DNA of 64,000 bases from Brachyspira sp. SAP_772 (lineage in GTDB: Bacteria > Spirochaetota > Brachyspiria > Brachyspirales > Brachyspiraceae). The translations under genes and the position numbers were made by a program. Below the pieces are notes generated by a model. It had not been told where the DNA came from. It did not search any database and worked only from the letters and a program-made list of their open reading frames with translations. The DNA is taken from positions 762,043-826,042 of the forward strand of contig NZ_VYIX01000001.1 of the NCBI RefSeq assembly GCF_009755885.1, in the 5' to 3' direction. This document shows positions 41,489-51,019 of this stretch, one piece after another. Within the stretch, counting starts at the first letter, position 1, and the number at the start of each line of letters is the position of its first letter.

Positions 41489-43258
41489 ATGAAAAGAATA
41501 CTAAAATATATTAGGTATAATATTGATCTAATATTCAGCAAGGGAATTTTATATCAATTAATGGTGCTAGTATCCATCATTGTAACTACATTATTGTTTG
41601 TTGCAATATTTATGAAAATAGCTTTTAAGTATCCTATAGTAGATGGTTTTTGGGATAGCTTGATGCAATTTATTGATACAGGAAATATTTCTGCTGCAGA
41701 AGAATCTAATGGTTTTAATGCTATAGTTGCTACTTTTTTAGCTGTTACATTTATAGGGGTTTGTGGTTGGGGGCTTCTTATTGCTATGATTAATAATGCT
41801 TTACAGGAGAGAATAAGAAATCTTAGTAATGGAAATTCATTTATTATGGAACGCAATCACTCTATAGTATTAGGATACGGAGAAGAAGTTTTTACTATAA
41901 TCGAAGAGTTTATAATGGGAAGGTCAAAAAAGATTGTAGTACTTTCTAATTATGAAGCTTCTTATATTAAAAAAAGAATATCTTTTTTTAAAAAATATAA
42001 AAATACTAAAGTTGTTATAAGAAAGGGAAATCCTAGCAGATTTGAAAATTTGCAGCTTTTAAATATAGAAAGAGCAAATAGTGTATCTATAGTTAATGAA
42101 GATGATAGTGAATCTTTAAAAATTTTATTATCCCTAAAAAGAATATTACAAAAAGAAAATAAAAATATATTCAACAAAAAAAGGCATAGAACTTTAAATA
42201 TATGTATGCTTGTAAACAAAAAAGATAATATAGAAATAGTAAAGTCTATAGATGATAGTGAACTTTTTAATGTACATATAATCTATAAATATGAAATATT
42301 ATATAAACTAATAGGTCAAAGTATCATGTATACAGGTTTAAGTAATATATACGAAGAGTTATTTGACTATAAAGGAATAGATATAGAAATAGAGTCAAAA
42401 CATCATTGTAATGCATTAAATTTTAAAAATGCAGCTAGTAAATATTTAAAAAATAATAAAATATTATTAGGAATAATCAATCAAGAAGATAAAACTTTAC
42501 TAATACCAAAAGAAACTGAAAAAATAAAAACTTCAGATAAATTAGTAGTATTATTTAGAAGAGATGATGAAAAAAAAGAAATCAGTATTTCAAATCATAT
42601 AAACAATGCTCATAGTATAATAAAACATAGAATACTATTAATATTAGAAAGTAATAAAGAAAAAGAAGTAATAGAAGAAATAGCTGAATATATAGAAAAA
42701 GATAATATTTTTATATTACATTATGAGGAAATAGAAAAACAAGAAATAAAAAAAGATTTTCTAATATCAAAAATTAACAAAAATAAGATAACAAAAATAA
42801 TATTAATATCAGAAAATATTGACACAGATACTAAAGCTATGAATATTCTTCTCGTTATAAGAGCTATTATTAAAGATTATAAGTATGACATACCTATATT
42901 ATCTCTGATTAATTCTATAGAAAATAGAGATTTAATATATTCTGATGATATAAAAGATTTTATAGTTAGCGGTAAATTAATAGGTACATTGATGGCTACT
43001 GCTTCAAAAGATTCTGATTTACTTTATGTGTTTGGAGATTTACTTACAAAAGGAGGCAATGATATAGTCATGGTTCCTTACAATCAACTTCATATAGATA
43101 AAAAAGAAAATAAATTTATAGATATATATAAAAAACTTATTGAAAAAAGAAAAATAGCAATAGGTATAAAAGAACGCTCTAAAATAATATTAAATCCTGA
43201 TGAGGAAATTAAAATAGATGAGGGTTCTGAAATTATAGTAATATTACAAAATATTTAA
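41489..43258 (+). CDS. CASTOR/POLLUX-type ion channel protein
   Basis: The 589 residues start with two membrane helices around a pore-like loop (about 20-110, WDSLMQFIDTGNISAA between helices). Two RCK-like nucleotide-binding domains follow: the first starts at about 125 (HSIVLGYGEEVFTIIEEF), with a second at about 385. The layout and the NNALQERIRNLSNGNSFIMERNH linker match CASTOR/POLLUX/DMI1 channels, Ca2+-regulated cation channels known from plant symbiosis and present in bacteria. Ion selectivity cannot be read from sequence alone. Confidence 0.75.
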   Translation: MKRILKYIRYNIDLIFSKGILYQLMVLVSIIVTTLLFVAIFMKIAFKYPIVDGFWDSLMQFIDTGNISAAEESNGFNAIVATFLAVTFIGVCGWGLLIAMINNALQERIRNLSNGNSFIMERNHSIVLGYGEEVFTIIEEFIMGRSKKIVVLSNYEASYIKKRISFFKKYKNTKVVIRKGNPSRFENLQLLNIERANSVSIVNEDDSESLKILLSLKRILQKENKNIFNKKRHRTLNICMLVNKKDNIEIVKSIDDSELFNVHIIYKYEILYKLIGQSIMYTGLSNIYEELFDYKGIDIEIESKHHCNALNFKNAASKYLKNNKILLGIINQEDKTLLIPKETEKIKTSDKLVVLFRRDDEKKEISISNHINNAHSIIKHRILLILESNKEKEVIEEIAEYIEKDNIFILHYEEIEKQEIKKDFLISKINKNKITKIILISENIDTDTKAMNILLVIRAIIKDYKYDIPILSLINSIENRDLIYSDDIKDFIVSGKLIGTLMATASKDSDLLYVFGDLLTKGGNDIVMVPYNQLHIDKKENKFIDIYKKLIEKRKIAIGIKERSKIILNPDEEIKIDEGSEIIVILQNI

Positions 43259-43270
43259 TAAAAACATTAG

Positions 43271-43465
43271 TCTAAAAGTTTAATTATATTTTTATAAATT
43301 TTTTATTTAGCATAAAATATAGTATCATTATTATTTATTATATATTTATCAGCATTTGCATTAAAAGTATAGCTACTACTTTGTATGCCCTTTCATGGAA
43401 ATTAATATTAATGCAATGTTTTCTGCCTCATCTTGAACATTAATATTTTTTGCTATAACAAGTGA
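43271..43465 (-). pseudogene. Decayed copy of the small ankyrin gene
   Basis: This stretch aligns with the 3' two thirds of the intact ankyrin gene at 56591-56923 in the same orientation. Exact shared runs include 43339-43362 with 56669-56692 (24 bases) and 43423-43441 with 56755-56773 (19 bases). Small indels (for example one T lost at 43361) destroy the frame, and the 5' end is missing. Beyond 43465 the similarity stops. The rest of 43259-43542 holds nothing else I recognise. Confidence 0.85.
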
Positions 43466-43542
43466 TAGCTATATTTAAAACTATTTACAAAAAAATAAGC
43501 AGTCTATAATATATATTATAAATTAATACTTAGCGTTTTTCT

Positions 43543-44646
43543 TTACTCCACTAAAATATTTTTTTCAGTATTTTTATCAAATATATGAAGCTTACTTAAA
43601 TCGAAATGCATAAATGCATGTTGATCTATAGAATAATCATCACTAGTATTAATTCTTATAGTTACATGAGAATCTCCAAAGTTCATGTATAAATAACTTT
43701 CAGAACCAACCATCTCAATTACATCAATTATAGCTTCTATAGAATTGCTGCCAGAATTGTTTGTATCTAAAATAATATTTTCTGGTCTAATACCTAATAT
43801 TACTTCTTTATCATTATAAGAATCATCAATTTTAGCAAGTCTAGGGTCATCTAACTCTATTTCATATTTATCAAAGCTAGCATACCATTTAGAATTTTTC
43901 TTAGCAAGCTTAGCATTGATGAAGTTCATTTGAGGGGCACCAATAAATCCTGCTACGAATAAATTTTTAGGATGATTATAAAGAGTTTTAGCATCATCTA
44001 CTTGCATAATGTCCCCATCTTTCATAACAACGATTTTAGTCCCCATAGTCATAGCTTCAACTTGGTCATGTGTAACGTATACAAATGTTGTTTCTAATTG
44101 TTTATGAAGTTTAATTAATTCAGTACGCATCTGAACTCTTAATTTAGCATCAAGGTTAGAAAGCGGTTCATCTAATAAGAAAACGGATGGGTTTCTTACC
44201 ATAGCTCTTCCTAAAGCCACCCTTTGACGCTGACCGCCAGATAATGCTTTAGGTTTTCTGTCAAGCAAATGAGCTATATCAAGTACTTTTGCTGCCCATT
44301 CAACTCTTTTTTTAATTTCATCTTTTGGAGTTTTTCTAAGTTCCAAACCAAAAGCCATATTCTTAAATACAGACATATGCGGATATAAAGCATAGTTTTG
44401 AAATACCATAGCAATATCTCTATCTTTTGGAGCTACATCATTTATGAGTCTATCTCCAATATATAGCTTACCATCTGTGATTTCCTCAAGACCTGCTATC
44501 ATACGTAAAGTTGTAGATTTACCGCAGCCTGAAGGCCCGACAAGAATTACAAACTCCTTGTCGGCTATATCCAAACTAAAGTCTTTAACAACCTCAACTT
44601 TGTTGTCATATACTTTTCTTACATGCTCAAATTTTATACTAGACAT
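43543..44646 (-). CDS. Sugar ABC transporter ATPase, MsmK/UgpC type
   Basis: The 367-residue ATPase energises import by the carbohydrate permeases of the CUT1 class. Motifs are Walker A (GPSGCGKST), FQNYALYPHMSV after the Q-loop, ABC signature (LSGGQRQR), Walker B (VFLLDEPLSNLDAKLR) and switch His (YVTHDQVEAMTMG). A C-terminal TOBE-type domain (about 240-360) follows. It is the only ATPase at the xyl locus and probably serves the permeases at 49207-50930; one such ATPase often serves several sugar systems. A hairpin at 44720-44755 separates it from the upstream GH31 gene, so it may have its own promoter. Confidence 0.9.
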   Translation of the reverse strand: MSSIKFEHVRKVYDNKVEVVKDFSLDIADKEFVILVGPSGCGKSTTLRMIAGLEEITDGKLYIGDRLINDVAPKDRDIAMVFQNYALYPHMSVFKNMAFGLELRKTPKDEIKKRVEWAAKVLDIAHLLDRKPKALSGGQRQRVALGRAMVRNPSVFLLDEPLSNLDAKLRVQMRTELIKLHKQLETTFVYVTHDQVEAMTMGTKIVVMKDGDIMQVDDAKTLYNHPKNLFVAGFIGAPQMNFINAKLAKKNSKWYASFDKYEIELDDPRLAKIDDSYNDKEVILGIRPENIILDTNNSGSNSIEAIIDVIEMVGSESYLYMNFGDSHVTIRINTSDDYSIDQHAFMHFDLSKLHIFDKNTEKNILVE

Positions 44647-44719
44647 AATACATCTCCAAAAGTTATTTTACATATTAAATCTTAACTTATTTTATATAAT
44701 ATTTTAACATTTTAGTAAA

Positions 44720-44755
44720 TATAGAGATTACTATATATCAATAATAATCTCTATA
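44720..44755 (-). terminator. Hairpin after the GH31 genes
   Basis: An 11-bp perfect stem (TATAGAGATTA / TAATCTCTATA) around a 14-base AT-rich loop lies 72 bases past the GH31 stop. The T run after it is weak (ATATTTACT), so it may stabilise the mRNA end or only partly terminate. Confidence 0.55.
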
Positions 44756-44826
44756 CACATTAAATTTTTATTTACCATTTTTTATGTTTATATAAAAGAA
44801 TAAATTAATTAAAAATAATATTTATT

Positions 44827-46815
44827 TTATTCTTGTACTATCAATTTTTGCAATTCTTTTCCTTCATCTGTATTCTTAACAAATAGAGGAATTTTACTAA
44901 TATCAGCCTCTACCTTAATATATTGACCTCCATCATATTCTTTGTTATCCCATACATATATCCATTTAGAATTTTTAGGTAAATAAACTTCCCTATTTTC
45001 TGCTTTTTCTTTATATATAGGTGCTACTAAAATAGAATCTCCAAACATATATTGATCTTCTATTAAAAAAGTTTCCTCGTCTTTATAATATTCATAAAAT
45101 AAAGGTCTAACAACAGGTGTTCCAAATTCATGAGTTTCTTTCATAAGTTTCATTATATATGGTTTTAATCTTTCTCTAATTAAGGTATATTTTAATAATA
45201 TTTTGTAATTATCTTCACCATAACTCCATAATTCATTAGGTCCGCCGCTATTACAATTAGAAGTATTTATTTGTGACAATCTAAAACCATGATTTCTAAA
45301 TATTGGACAGAAAGCTCCAAATTGAAACCATCTGACAAATAATTCTCTAAACTTTTCAGAATTAGCATCTCCGCCAAAAAAGCCTCCTATATCCATAGTC
45401 CACCATGACATACCGCACATAGCCATACTCATAACTATTTTTATCTGTTTGAGCATAGATTCGTATGTAGATGGTATATCTCCAGACCAAACAACAGTTC
45501 CATATTTTTGAGAGCCTAACCAATTACATCTAATTAAATTTACAATATCACTTTCACCTTGTTTCTTCATACCATCATAAAAAGTTTTAGCATAATAATA
45601 TGGATATATGTTAGTTACTTCCAACCCATTTCCTATAGAATATCTTAAATTAGAATAATCACTAGGTTTAATCTCTGGTTCAGCTTCATCTAACCAAAAA
45701 GTTTTTATTCCAAAATCATAGTAATTCTTCTTTACAATATTCCATACATATTCCCTAGCCTCACTATTAGTAGCATCATAATACGTTTCAGGTCCTAAAA
45801 ACATTAAAAATACAGGGACTCCTATTTCTGAACGTACTATATAATTATTTTTTACCATATATTGATAATTCTCGCTATTAGGATCAACAGTAGGCCAAAT
45901 AGAAACCATTAGCTTTATTCCCATTTCATTTAATTCATCAACCATAGCCTTAGGATTTGGAAAAGCTTTAGGATCAAATTTCCATTCTCCCTGTTCTGTC
46001 CAATGGAAGAAATCTATCACTATAACAGATAAAGGTATATTTCTTTTTTTGTGCTCTCTAGCAATATTTAATACCTCTTCTTGTGTTTCATAGCGTAATT
46101 TACATTGCCAAAAACCGGCAGCCCATTCTGGCAACATTGGAGTTTGTCCATATAGTTTTGACAAATTAGTTACTACTTCATTTGGATTATCTCCAGCAAA
46201 TATTAAATAATCTAACTGCTTAGTACGTTCTGCTTTAATCATAGTATGATTTTTTACTAATTCAGCCTTTCCAACAGCTGGATTGTTCCATACAAAACCG
46301 TATCCCAATGAAGAATAGAAAAAAGGTATAGATGATTGTGTATTTTTATGACATAGTTCAATGGTAGAGCCTTTTAAATCAAATATATTATGTTGATAAG
46401 AACCCATACCATAAAAATGTTCTTTATCATTAGGTTTAAAATATACTCTTCCCTCAAATACATCACTTGTAACCATTTTATATGTTCTTGCTTCTCTTAA
46501 TTTTATGGTAAGTTCTCTCTCATCTATCCAATACTCTTTTAGAATATATTCAGAATTAGTATTCATGTAATTTACAGTTCCATTTTCTAATATCTCTACT
46601 GATATTTTTCCATTCTTAATTACAACTTTATCTTTTTGATCAATAATTTTAAAATCACTATTATTTTTAGGGAGAAGAGTCCAATTTTCTTCTATAACAT
46701 TATTAGCATTAATGCCTCTAAATCTTATTGTGTTTTCTCCGTATGGTTCTAAACAAATAGTTTCACCTTTATTTCGCCAATAAACACGATCTTCTAAAAT
46801 TTGAAAACCAAACAT
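44827..46815 (-). CDS. Glycoside hydrolase family 31, probable alpha-xylosidase/alpha-glucosidase
   Basis: The 662 residues have a GH31 beta-sandwich start and barrel. The nucleophile is the Asp in FWLDEAEPE (about 310) and the acid/base is the Asp in WSGDIPSTYESM (about 420); the WWTMDIGGFFGG motif follows. The LDEAEPE form resembles Xyl31A-like enzymes acting on xyloglucan fragments, but alpha-glucosidase activity is also possible. No signal peptide, so it acts in the cytoplasm on imported oligosaccharides. A strong AAGGAGG precedes the ATG. It lies 32 bases after the yicI-like gene. Confidence 0.85.
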   Translation of the reverse strand: MFGFQILEDRVYWRNKGETICLEPYGENTIRFRGINANNVIEENWTLLPKNNSDFKIIDQKDKVVIKNGKISVEILENGTVNYMNTNSEYILKEYWIDERELTIKLREARTYKMVTSDVFEGRVYFKPNDKEHFYGMGSYQHNIFDLKGSTIELCHKNTQSSIPFFYSSLGYGFVWNNPAVGKAELVKNHTMIKAERTKQLDYLIFAGDNPNEVVTNLSKLYGQTPMLPEWAAGFWQCKLRYETQEEVLNIAREHKKRNIPLSVIVIDFFHWTEQGEWKFDPKAFPNPKAMVDELNEMGIKLMVSIWPTVDPNSENYQYMVKNNYIVRSEIGVPVFLMFLGPETYYDATNSEAREYVWNIVKKNYYDFGIKTFWLDEAEPEIKPSDYSNLRYSIGNGLEVTNIYPYYYAKTFYDGMKKQGESDIVNLIRCNWLGSQKYGTVVWSGDIPSTYESMLKQIKIVMSMAMCGMSWWTMDIGGFFGGDANSEKFRELFVRWFQFGAFCPIFRNHGFRLSQINTSNCNSGGPNELWSYGEDNYKILLKYTLIRERLKPYIMKLMKETHEFGTPVVRPLFYEYYKDEETFLIEDQYMFGDSILVAPIYKEKAENREVYLPKNSKWIYVWDNKEYDGGQYIKVEADISKIPLFVKNTDEGKELQKLIVQE

Positions 46816-46847
46816 ATATAATATCCTCCTTTGTTATTTAATATTAT

Positions 46848-49136
46848 TTATATATTGAATACTAATTCTTTTTGTCCTTTCTTAGCATCTAAAACATAAA
46901 TCTTTCCATTTATATGTAAAGTAGCTTTCCAATCATAAGAATCATTAGTAACTGTAATTTTTACAGCATTTGTTTCTCTTTTTATACTAACTTCACAAGC
47001 TAATGAATTATTAGAATTAAATATTTTTGTTTTAATATCACTTGAAGGTTCATATATATGATAATTTAGATTATACATATACTCATAATCACATCTTGAA
47101 TTATTATTTCCAAAAGCAATTATAGAATTTTCTTTGGCTAATATAGGCATACTCATATAATCATGTTTTTCTTCTATCCATTTTCCGCTATCTTCACAAT
47201 TATATAATTTATTATCCAATATATTAGTCCATTTACCTTTTGGAAGATAATAAGAAGCAATAGACTTATCATTGAATATAGGAGCAACAAGTAAATTATC
47301 CCCAAACATATATTGTAAATCCAAATATCTACAAGATGGATCATCTTCAAATTCCATAACCATACTTCTTAATAGAGGTATTCCTGTATTATGGGCATTA
47401 ACTGACTGAGCAAAAATATATGGCATCAATTCACATTTTAGATTAGTAAACTTTCTAAGCACATCTACAGATTCATCATCAAAATTCCAAGGCACCCTAT
47501 AAGTTTTACTACCATGAAGTCTGCTATGAGAAGACAACAAACCAAAAGCAACCCATCTTTTATATAAATCTGGTGTAGCAGTAGTTTCAAATCCGCTTAT
47601 ATCATGACTCCAAAAAGAATATCCGCTCATAGCAAGAGACAAACCGCCTCTTAAAGTTTCTGCCATAGATTCATAAGTTGCAGTTGAATCACCTCCCCAA
47701 TGAACAGGAAACTTTTGTCCTCCAACTGTACCAGATCTTGCAAATACCAAAGCTTTATCTTTACCGAATTTTTTTTCTAAAACACCAAATACACATTGAT
47801 TATATAGATATGTATAATAATTATGCATTTTTAAAGGGTCAGTCCCATTATAATATACAACATCTTCCCAAGGTATTCTTTCACCAAAATCTGTTTTAAA
47901 TGTATCAACACCTATATCTACCAAATTTTCTAATTTTTCTGCATACCATTTACATGCTTCAGGATTTGTAAAATCAATAACTGCCATTCCAGATTGCCAT
48001 CTATCCCACTGCCAAACATCACCATTTGTTTTCTTTATAAAATATCCATTTTTCTTGCCTTCTTCAAACATGCTTGACAGCTGTCCTACATAAGGATTTA
48101 TCCAAACACATATTTTTATTCCTTTATCTTTTATCTTCTTCAAAAAAGATTTAGGATCTTTAAAATTATCATCATCAAATTCCATATCACACCATCTAAA
48201 TCCTTTCATCCAAAAACAGTCGAAATGGAACACATTTAAAGGTATTTTTCTTTCTATCATACCATCTATAAAAGAATTAACAACTTTTTCATCATAATCT
48301 GTTGTAAATGATGTGCTAAGCCACAACCCAAATGACCAAGCTGGAGGTAATGCAGGTTTTCCTGTCAATGTAGTATAATTTTCAATAACTCCCTTCATAG
48401 ATTTAGACGCTATAAAATAATATTCTAATGATTCATCTTCTATAGAAAACTGAGTTTTAGAAACAACTTCTGTACCAATCTCATAAGAAATAGGACCGCT
48501 ATCATTTACCAATACTCCATATTTTTTATTAGAGACAAAAAATGGAACATTTTTATAAGCTATTTCTGTACAAGTTCCTCCATCTTCATTCCACATATTA
48601 ACAGTTTGTCCATTTTTTACATAAGCAGTAAATCTCTCTCCAAGACCATAAATACATTCTGTAGGTGATATATTTAGCATTTCTCTTATATATCGTTTAT
48701 CTGTATTTTCATCAATTATATAAGCTAATCCATGTTCTTCACTAGAAGTCAAATACTCCCCGTCATAATAATATCCCATAAACCATAGCTCACCTTTCTT
48801 AATTAATACGCTGGTTTTTCCTGAAGTAAATTTAACATATTCATCATTTTCTTCTATAGAAACATTAACATTAGTTTTTTCATTAATATTGAAGTGAGGT
48901 CCTCTATCTAATTTACCATCATAATGTGTAGCTCTAACTTTAATAACATCTTCTAATGGGGAACTTATATTAATAGTTAATATACTAATATTCAAAGTGT
49001 CGGCTTTTTGTTTTATCAATATAGTTGGGGCAACTAATGTAAGGGAATTTCCATTGTTATGAATTTCATATACATGCCTTACTCTATTAAGTTTAATACC
49101 TTTTTTAATTTCCCACATTCCATCTAAAAATTTCAT
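46848..49136 (-). CDS. yicI: Alpha-xylosidase, YicI type (GH31)
   Basis: The 762 residues closely follow E. coli YicI, which removes alpha-linked xylose from isoprimeverose-like disaccharides. The nucleophile lies in FKTDFGERIPWEDV (about 417) and the acid/base in FPVHWGGDSTATYESMAE (about 482). FARSGTVGGQKFP and GYSFWSHDISGFE are also conserved. No signal peptide is present, so hydrolysis is cytoplasmic. AGGAG lies 8 bases before the ATG. It follows the permease genes on the same strand and precedes a second GH31 gene. Xylose released here is the substrate of XylA upstream. Confidence 0.93.
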   Translation of the reverse strand: MKFLDGMWEIKKGIKLNRVRHVYEIHNNGNSLTLVAPTILIKQKADTLNISILTINISSPLEDVIKVRATHYDGKLDRGPHFNINEKTNVNVSIEENDEYVKFTSGKTSVLIKKGELWFMGYYYDGEYLTSSEEHGLAYIIDENTDKRYIREMLNISPTECIYGLGERFTAYVKNGQTVNMWNEDGGTCTEIAYKNVPFFVSNKKYGVLVNDSGPISYEIGTEVVSKTQFSIEDESLEYYFIASKSMKGVIENYTTLTGKPALPPAWSFGLWLSTSFTTDYDEKVVNSFIDGMIERKIPLNVFHFDCFWMKGFRWCDMEFDDDNFKDPKSFLKKIKDKGIKICVWINPYVGQLSSMFEEGKKNGYFIKKTNGDVWQWDRWQSGMAVIDFTNPEACKWYAEKLENLVDIGVDTFKTDFGERIPWEDVVYYNGTDPLKMHNYYTYLYNQCVFGVLEKKFGKDKALVFARSGTVGGQKFPVHWGGDSTATYESMAETLRGGLSLAMSGYSFWSHDISGFETTATPDLYKRWVAFGLLSSHSRLHGSKTYRVPWNFDDESVDVLRKFTNLKCELMPYIFAQSVNAHNTGIPLLRSMVMEFEDDPSCRYLDLQYMFGDNLLVAPIFNDKSIASYYLPKGKWTNILDNKLYNCEDSGKWIEEKHDYMSMPILAKENSIIAFGNNNSRCDYEYMYNLNYHIYEPSSDIKTKIFNSNNSLACEVSIKRETNAVKITVTNDSYDWKATLHINGKIYVLDAKKGQKELVFNI

Positions 49137-49206
49137 AATAATATCTCCTGAATTTATTTTTATTTTATTAATATTAAATTATTGTTATTATAATAATAAT
49201 TATTAT

Positions 49207-50043
49207 TTAACCCTTTACAGATCCTTCTAAAAGTCCTCCCACTATGTATTTTTGTAATAGTATAAATATTATTACAACAGGCAATACTAGTAAAACAGCA
49301 TAAGCCATTATTCTATTCCATTGAGTTCCATAAACAGACATAAAATTATATATACCAGCAGTCATAGGTCTTAAATTTTCATTATTATTAAATGTCATAG
49401 AAAATATTAAATCATTCCATGCCATTATGAATGAAAATGAAGCTGAAGTTATTAAACCAGGTTTAGATATAGGTAAAAATATTTTTAGAAATATTTGCCA
49501 CATAGTACAACCATCTATTTTTCCAGCTTCTTCTAATTCTTTAGGTGCTTTTATAAAAATAGTTCTCATTATTAAAATAGTAAATGGTATAGAAATAGTT
49601 GCTGTTGATAATATAGGCCCTAAATATGAATTAATAATTTTTAATTTTGTAAACATTATAAATAAAGGTGTTAAGATTAAAGAAGTTGGCAGCAATTGAG
49701 TTAAAAGAAACACTAATAATATAGATTTTTTAAATGGCACATTAAATCTTGCAAGTCCATAAGATGCAGGTATTGAGAGTATTAATGAAAGCATAGTAGA
49801 AAATAGTGCTATAATAAATGAGTTTAAAAAAGATCTCATTATATTAAAATTAACAAATTGATCTATATAACTTGAAAAATCTATTTTTTTAGGTAATAAA
49901 GTCATTGCACTAGAGAATATTTCTGATTCAGTTTTTAAAGAACTAAAAAATATTATAAGCAAAGGAAATAAAAAAATTATTGTTATTAATATTCCTATAA
50001 TACTTAAAATAATTTCCCTAACTAATTCTTTTCTTAATTTCAT
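49207..50043 (-). CDS. Sugar ABC transporter permease, MalG type
   Basis: The 278-residue protein has six membrane helices. The EAA loop EEAGKIDGCTMWQIFLKIFLPISKPGL is where the ATPase docks and is diagnostic for binding-protein-dependent permeases; the position and length match the MalG half of CUT1 systems. Its start overlaps the stop of the MalF-type gene by 4 bases. Together with that partner it should form the channel for xylosides. Confidence 0.93.
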   Translation of the reverse strand: MKLRKELVREIILSIIGILITIIFLFPLLIIFFSSLKTESEIFSSAMTLLPKKIDFSSYIDQFVNFNIMRSFLNSFIIALFSTMLSLILSIPASYGLARFNVPFKKSILLVFLLTQLLPTSLILTPLFIMFTKLKIINSYLGPILSTATISIPFTILIMRTIFIKAPKELEEAGKIDGCTMWQIFLKIFLPISKPGLITSASFSFIMAWNDLIFSMTFNNNENLRPMTAGIYNFMSVYGTQWNRIMAYAVLLVLPVVIIFILLQKYIVGGLLEGSVKG

Positions 50044-50930
50044 TCTCCAACCTCCTCTTTAGAAGTTAGTCTCACATATATAAAGCTCACTATTATTAAA
50101 AATATTGCTAAAATATTTGCGACAGAAGCTCCCTGACTAAAATAATAATATTTAAAAGAAAGTAAATATGAATAAGTTGAAAGCACTTCTGTAGAATTAA
50201 CAGGACCTCCAGCTGTCATTGTAAAAACTAAATCAAAAACTTTAAAAGTATAAACAAATCCAAGCACTAAAACAGATAAAATAGCTGGCTTTATCATAGG
50301 CACCACTATAAATATTAATCTTTGCCACGCTACTGCCCCATCTATCTTGGCACTTTCTATAATACTATCTGGAACATTTGATAGCCCCGTTGAAAGCAAA
50401 AGCATATTAAAAGGAATTCCAACCCAAGAATTAGCTATTATTAGTCCCCACATAGCAGTGTCCTGATTAGAAATCCATAATATTGGTTCTTTTATTAACC
50501 CTAAAATCATTAAATAATTATTAACAATTCCTGTTTCTGACAACATGAATTTAAATACTAAAGCTGTAGCAATAGTAGGCATCATCCAACTTATTATAAT
50601 TATACCTCTAAGAAATCCTGATATTCTAAATTTCAAGTTAAAAAATAATGCCATTAAAAAACCTAATGAAAATTGTATTATAAGGCACATTACTGTATAA
50701 AATAGAGTATTTTTTAAAGTGATAAATATAAGAGGTGAAGAAAATATATTTTTATAATTTTCTAAGCCAACAAATTCCTTCGAAGCACTTCCTATATTCA
50801 TTAATGTTGTATCTTGAAAGCTTAATACTATATTATATATTATTGGATAACCAACAAATATCAACATATACCCTAATGCTGGAATTACAAATAATATTTC
50901 ATAAGAATTTATTTTTTTTATCATTTTCAT
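50040..50930 (-). CDS. Sugar ABC transporter permease, MalF type
   Basis: This 296-residue permease has six membrane helices and the EAA loop IESAKIDGAVAWQRLIFIVVPMIKPA at about 205-230. The AGGPVNSTEVLSTYSYLLSF segment near the C-terminus is typical of MalF/UgpA-like permeases. It lies after the binding-protein gene with an intervening hairpin, and its stop overlaps the start of the MalG-type gene. Confidence 0.93.
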   Translation of the reverse strand: MKMIKKINSYEILFVIPALGYMLIFVGYPIIYNIVLSFQDTTLMNIGSASKEFVGLENYKNIFSSPLIFITLKNTLFYTVMCLIIQFSLGFLMALFFNLKFRISGFLRGIIIISWMMPTIATALVFKFMLSETGIVNNYLMILGLIKEPILWISNQDTAMWGLIIANSWVGIPFNMLLLSTGLSNVPDSIIESAKIDGAVAWQRLIFIVVPMIKPAILSVLVLGFVYTFKVFDLVFTMTAGGPVNSTEVLSTYSYLLSFKYYYFSQGASVANILAIFLIIVSFIYVRLTSKEEVGE

Positions 50931-50975
50931 TATAATTATTCCTATTAATAAATATATATACTACTTAATAAATAC

Positions 50976-51005
50976 ATATACTACTAATAAAAATTAGTAG
51001 TATAT
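50976..51005 (-). promoter_or_regulatory. Intercistronic hairpin between binding-protein and permease genes
   Basis: A 13-bp perfect inverted repeat (ATATACTACTAAT / ATTAGTAGTATAT) with a 4-base loop lies 14 bases after the binding-protein stop. There is no T run after it, so it more likely protects the upstream mRNA or causes partial attenuation, favouring more binding protein than permease. Confidence 0.7.
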
Positions 51006-51019
51006 AAAAGGATATTAAC

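Noticed and set aside
44710..44755. Fourth XylR operator near the msmK-like gene (TTTTAGTAAATATAG)
   Set aside because: Only the left half resembles the motif; the spacing to the right half differs, and the bases belong to a hairpin.
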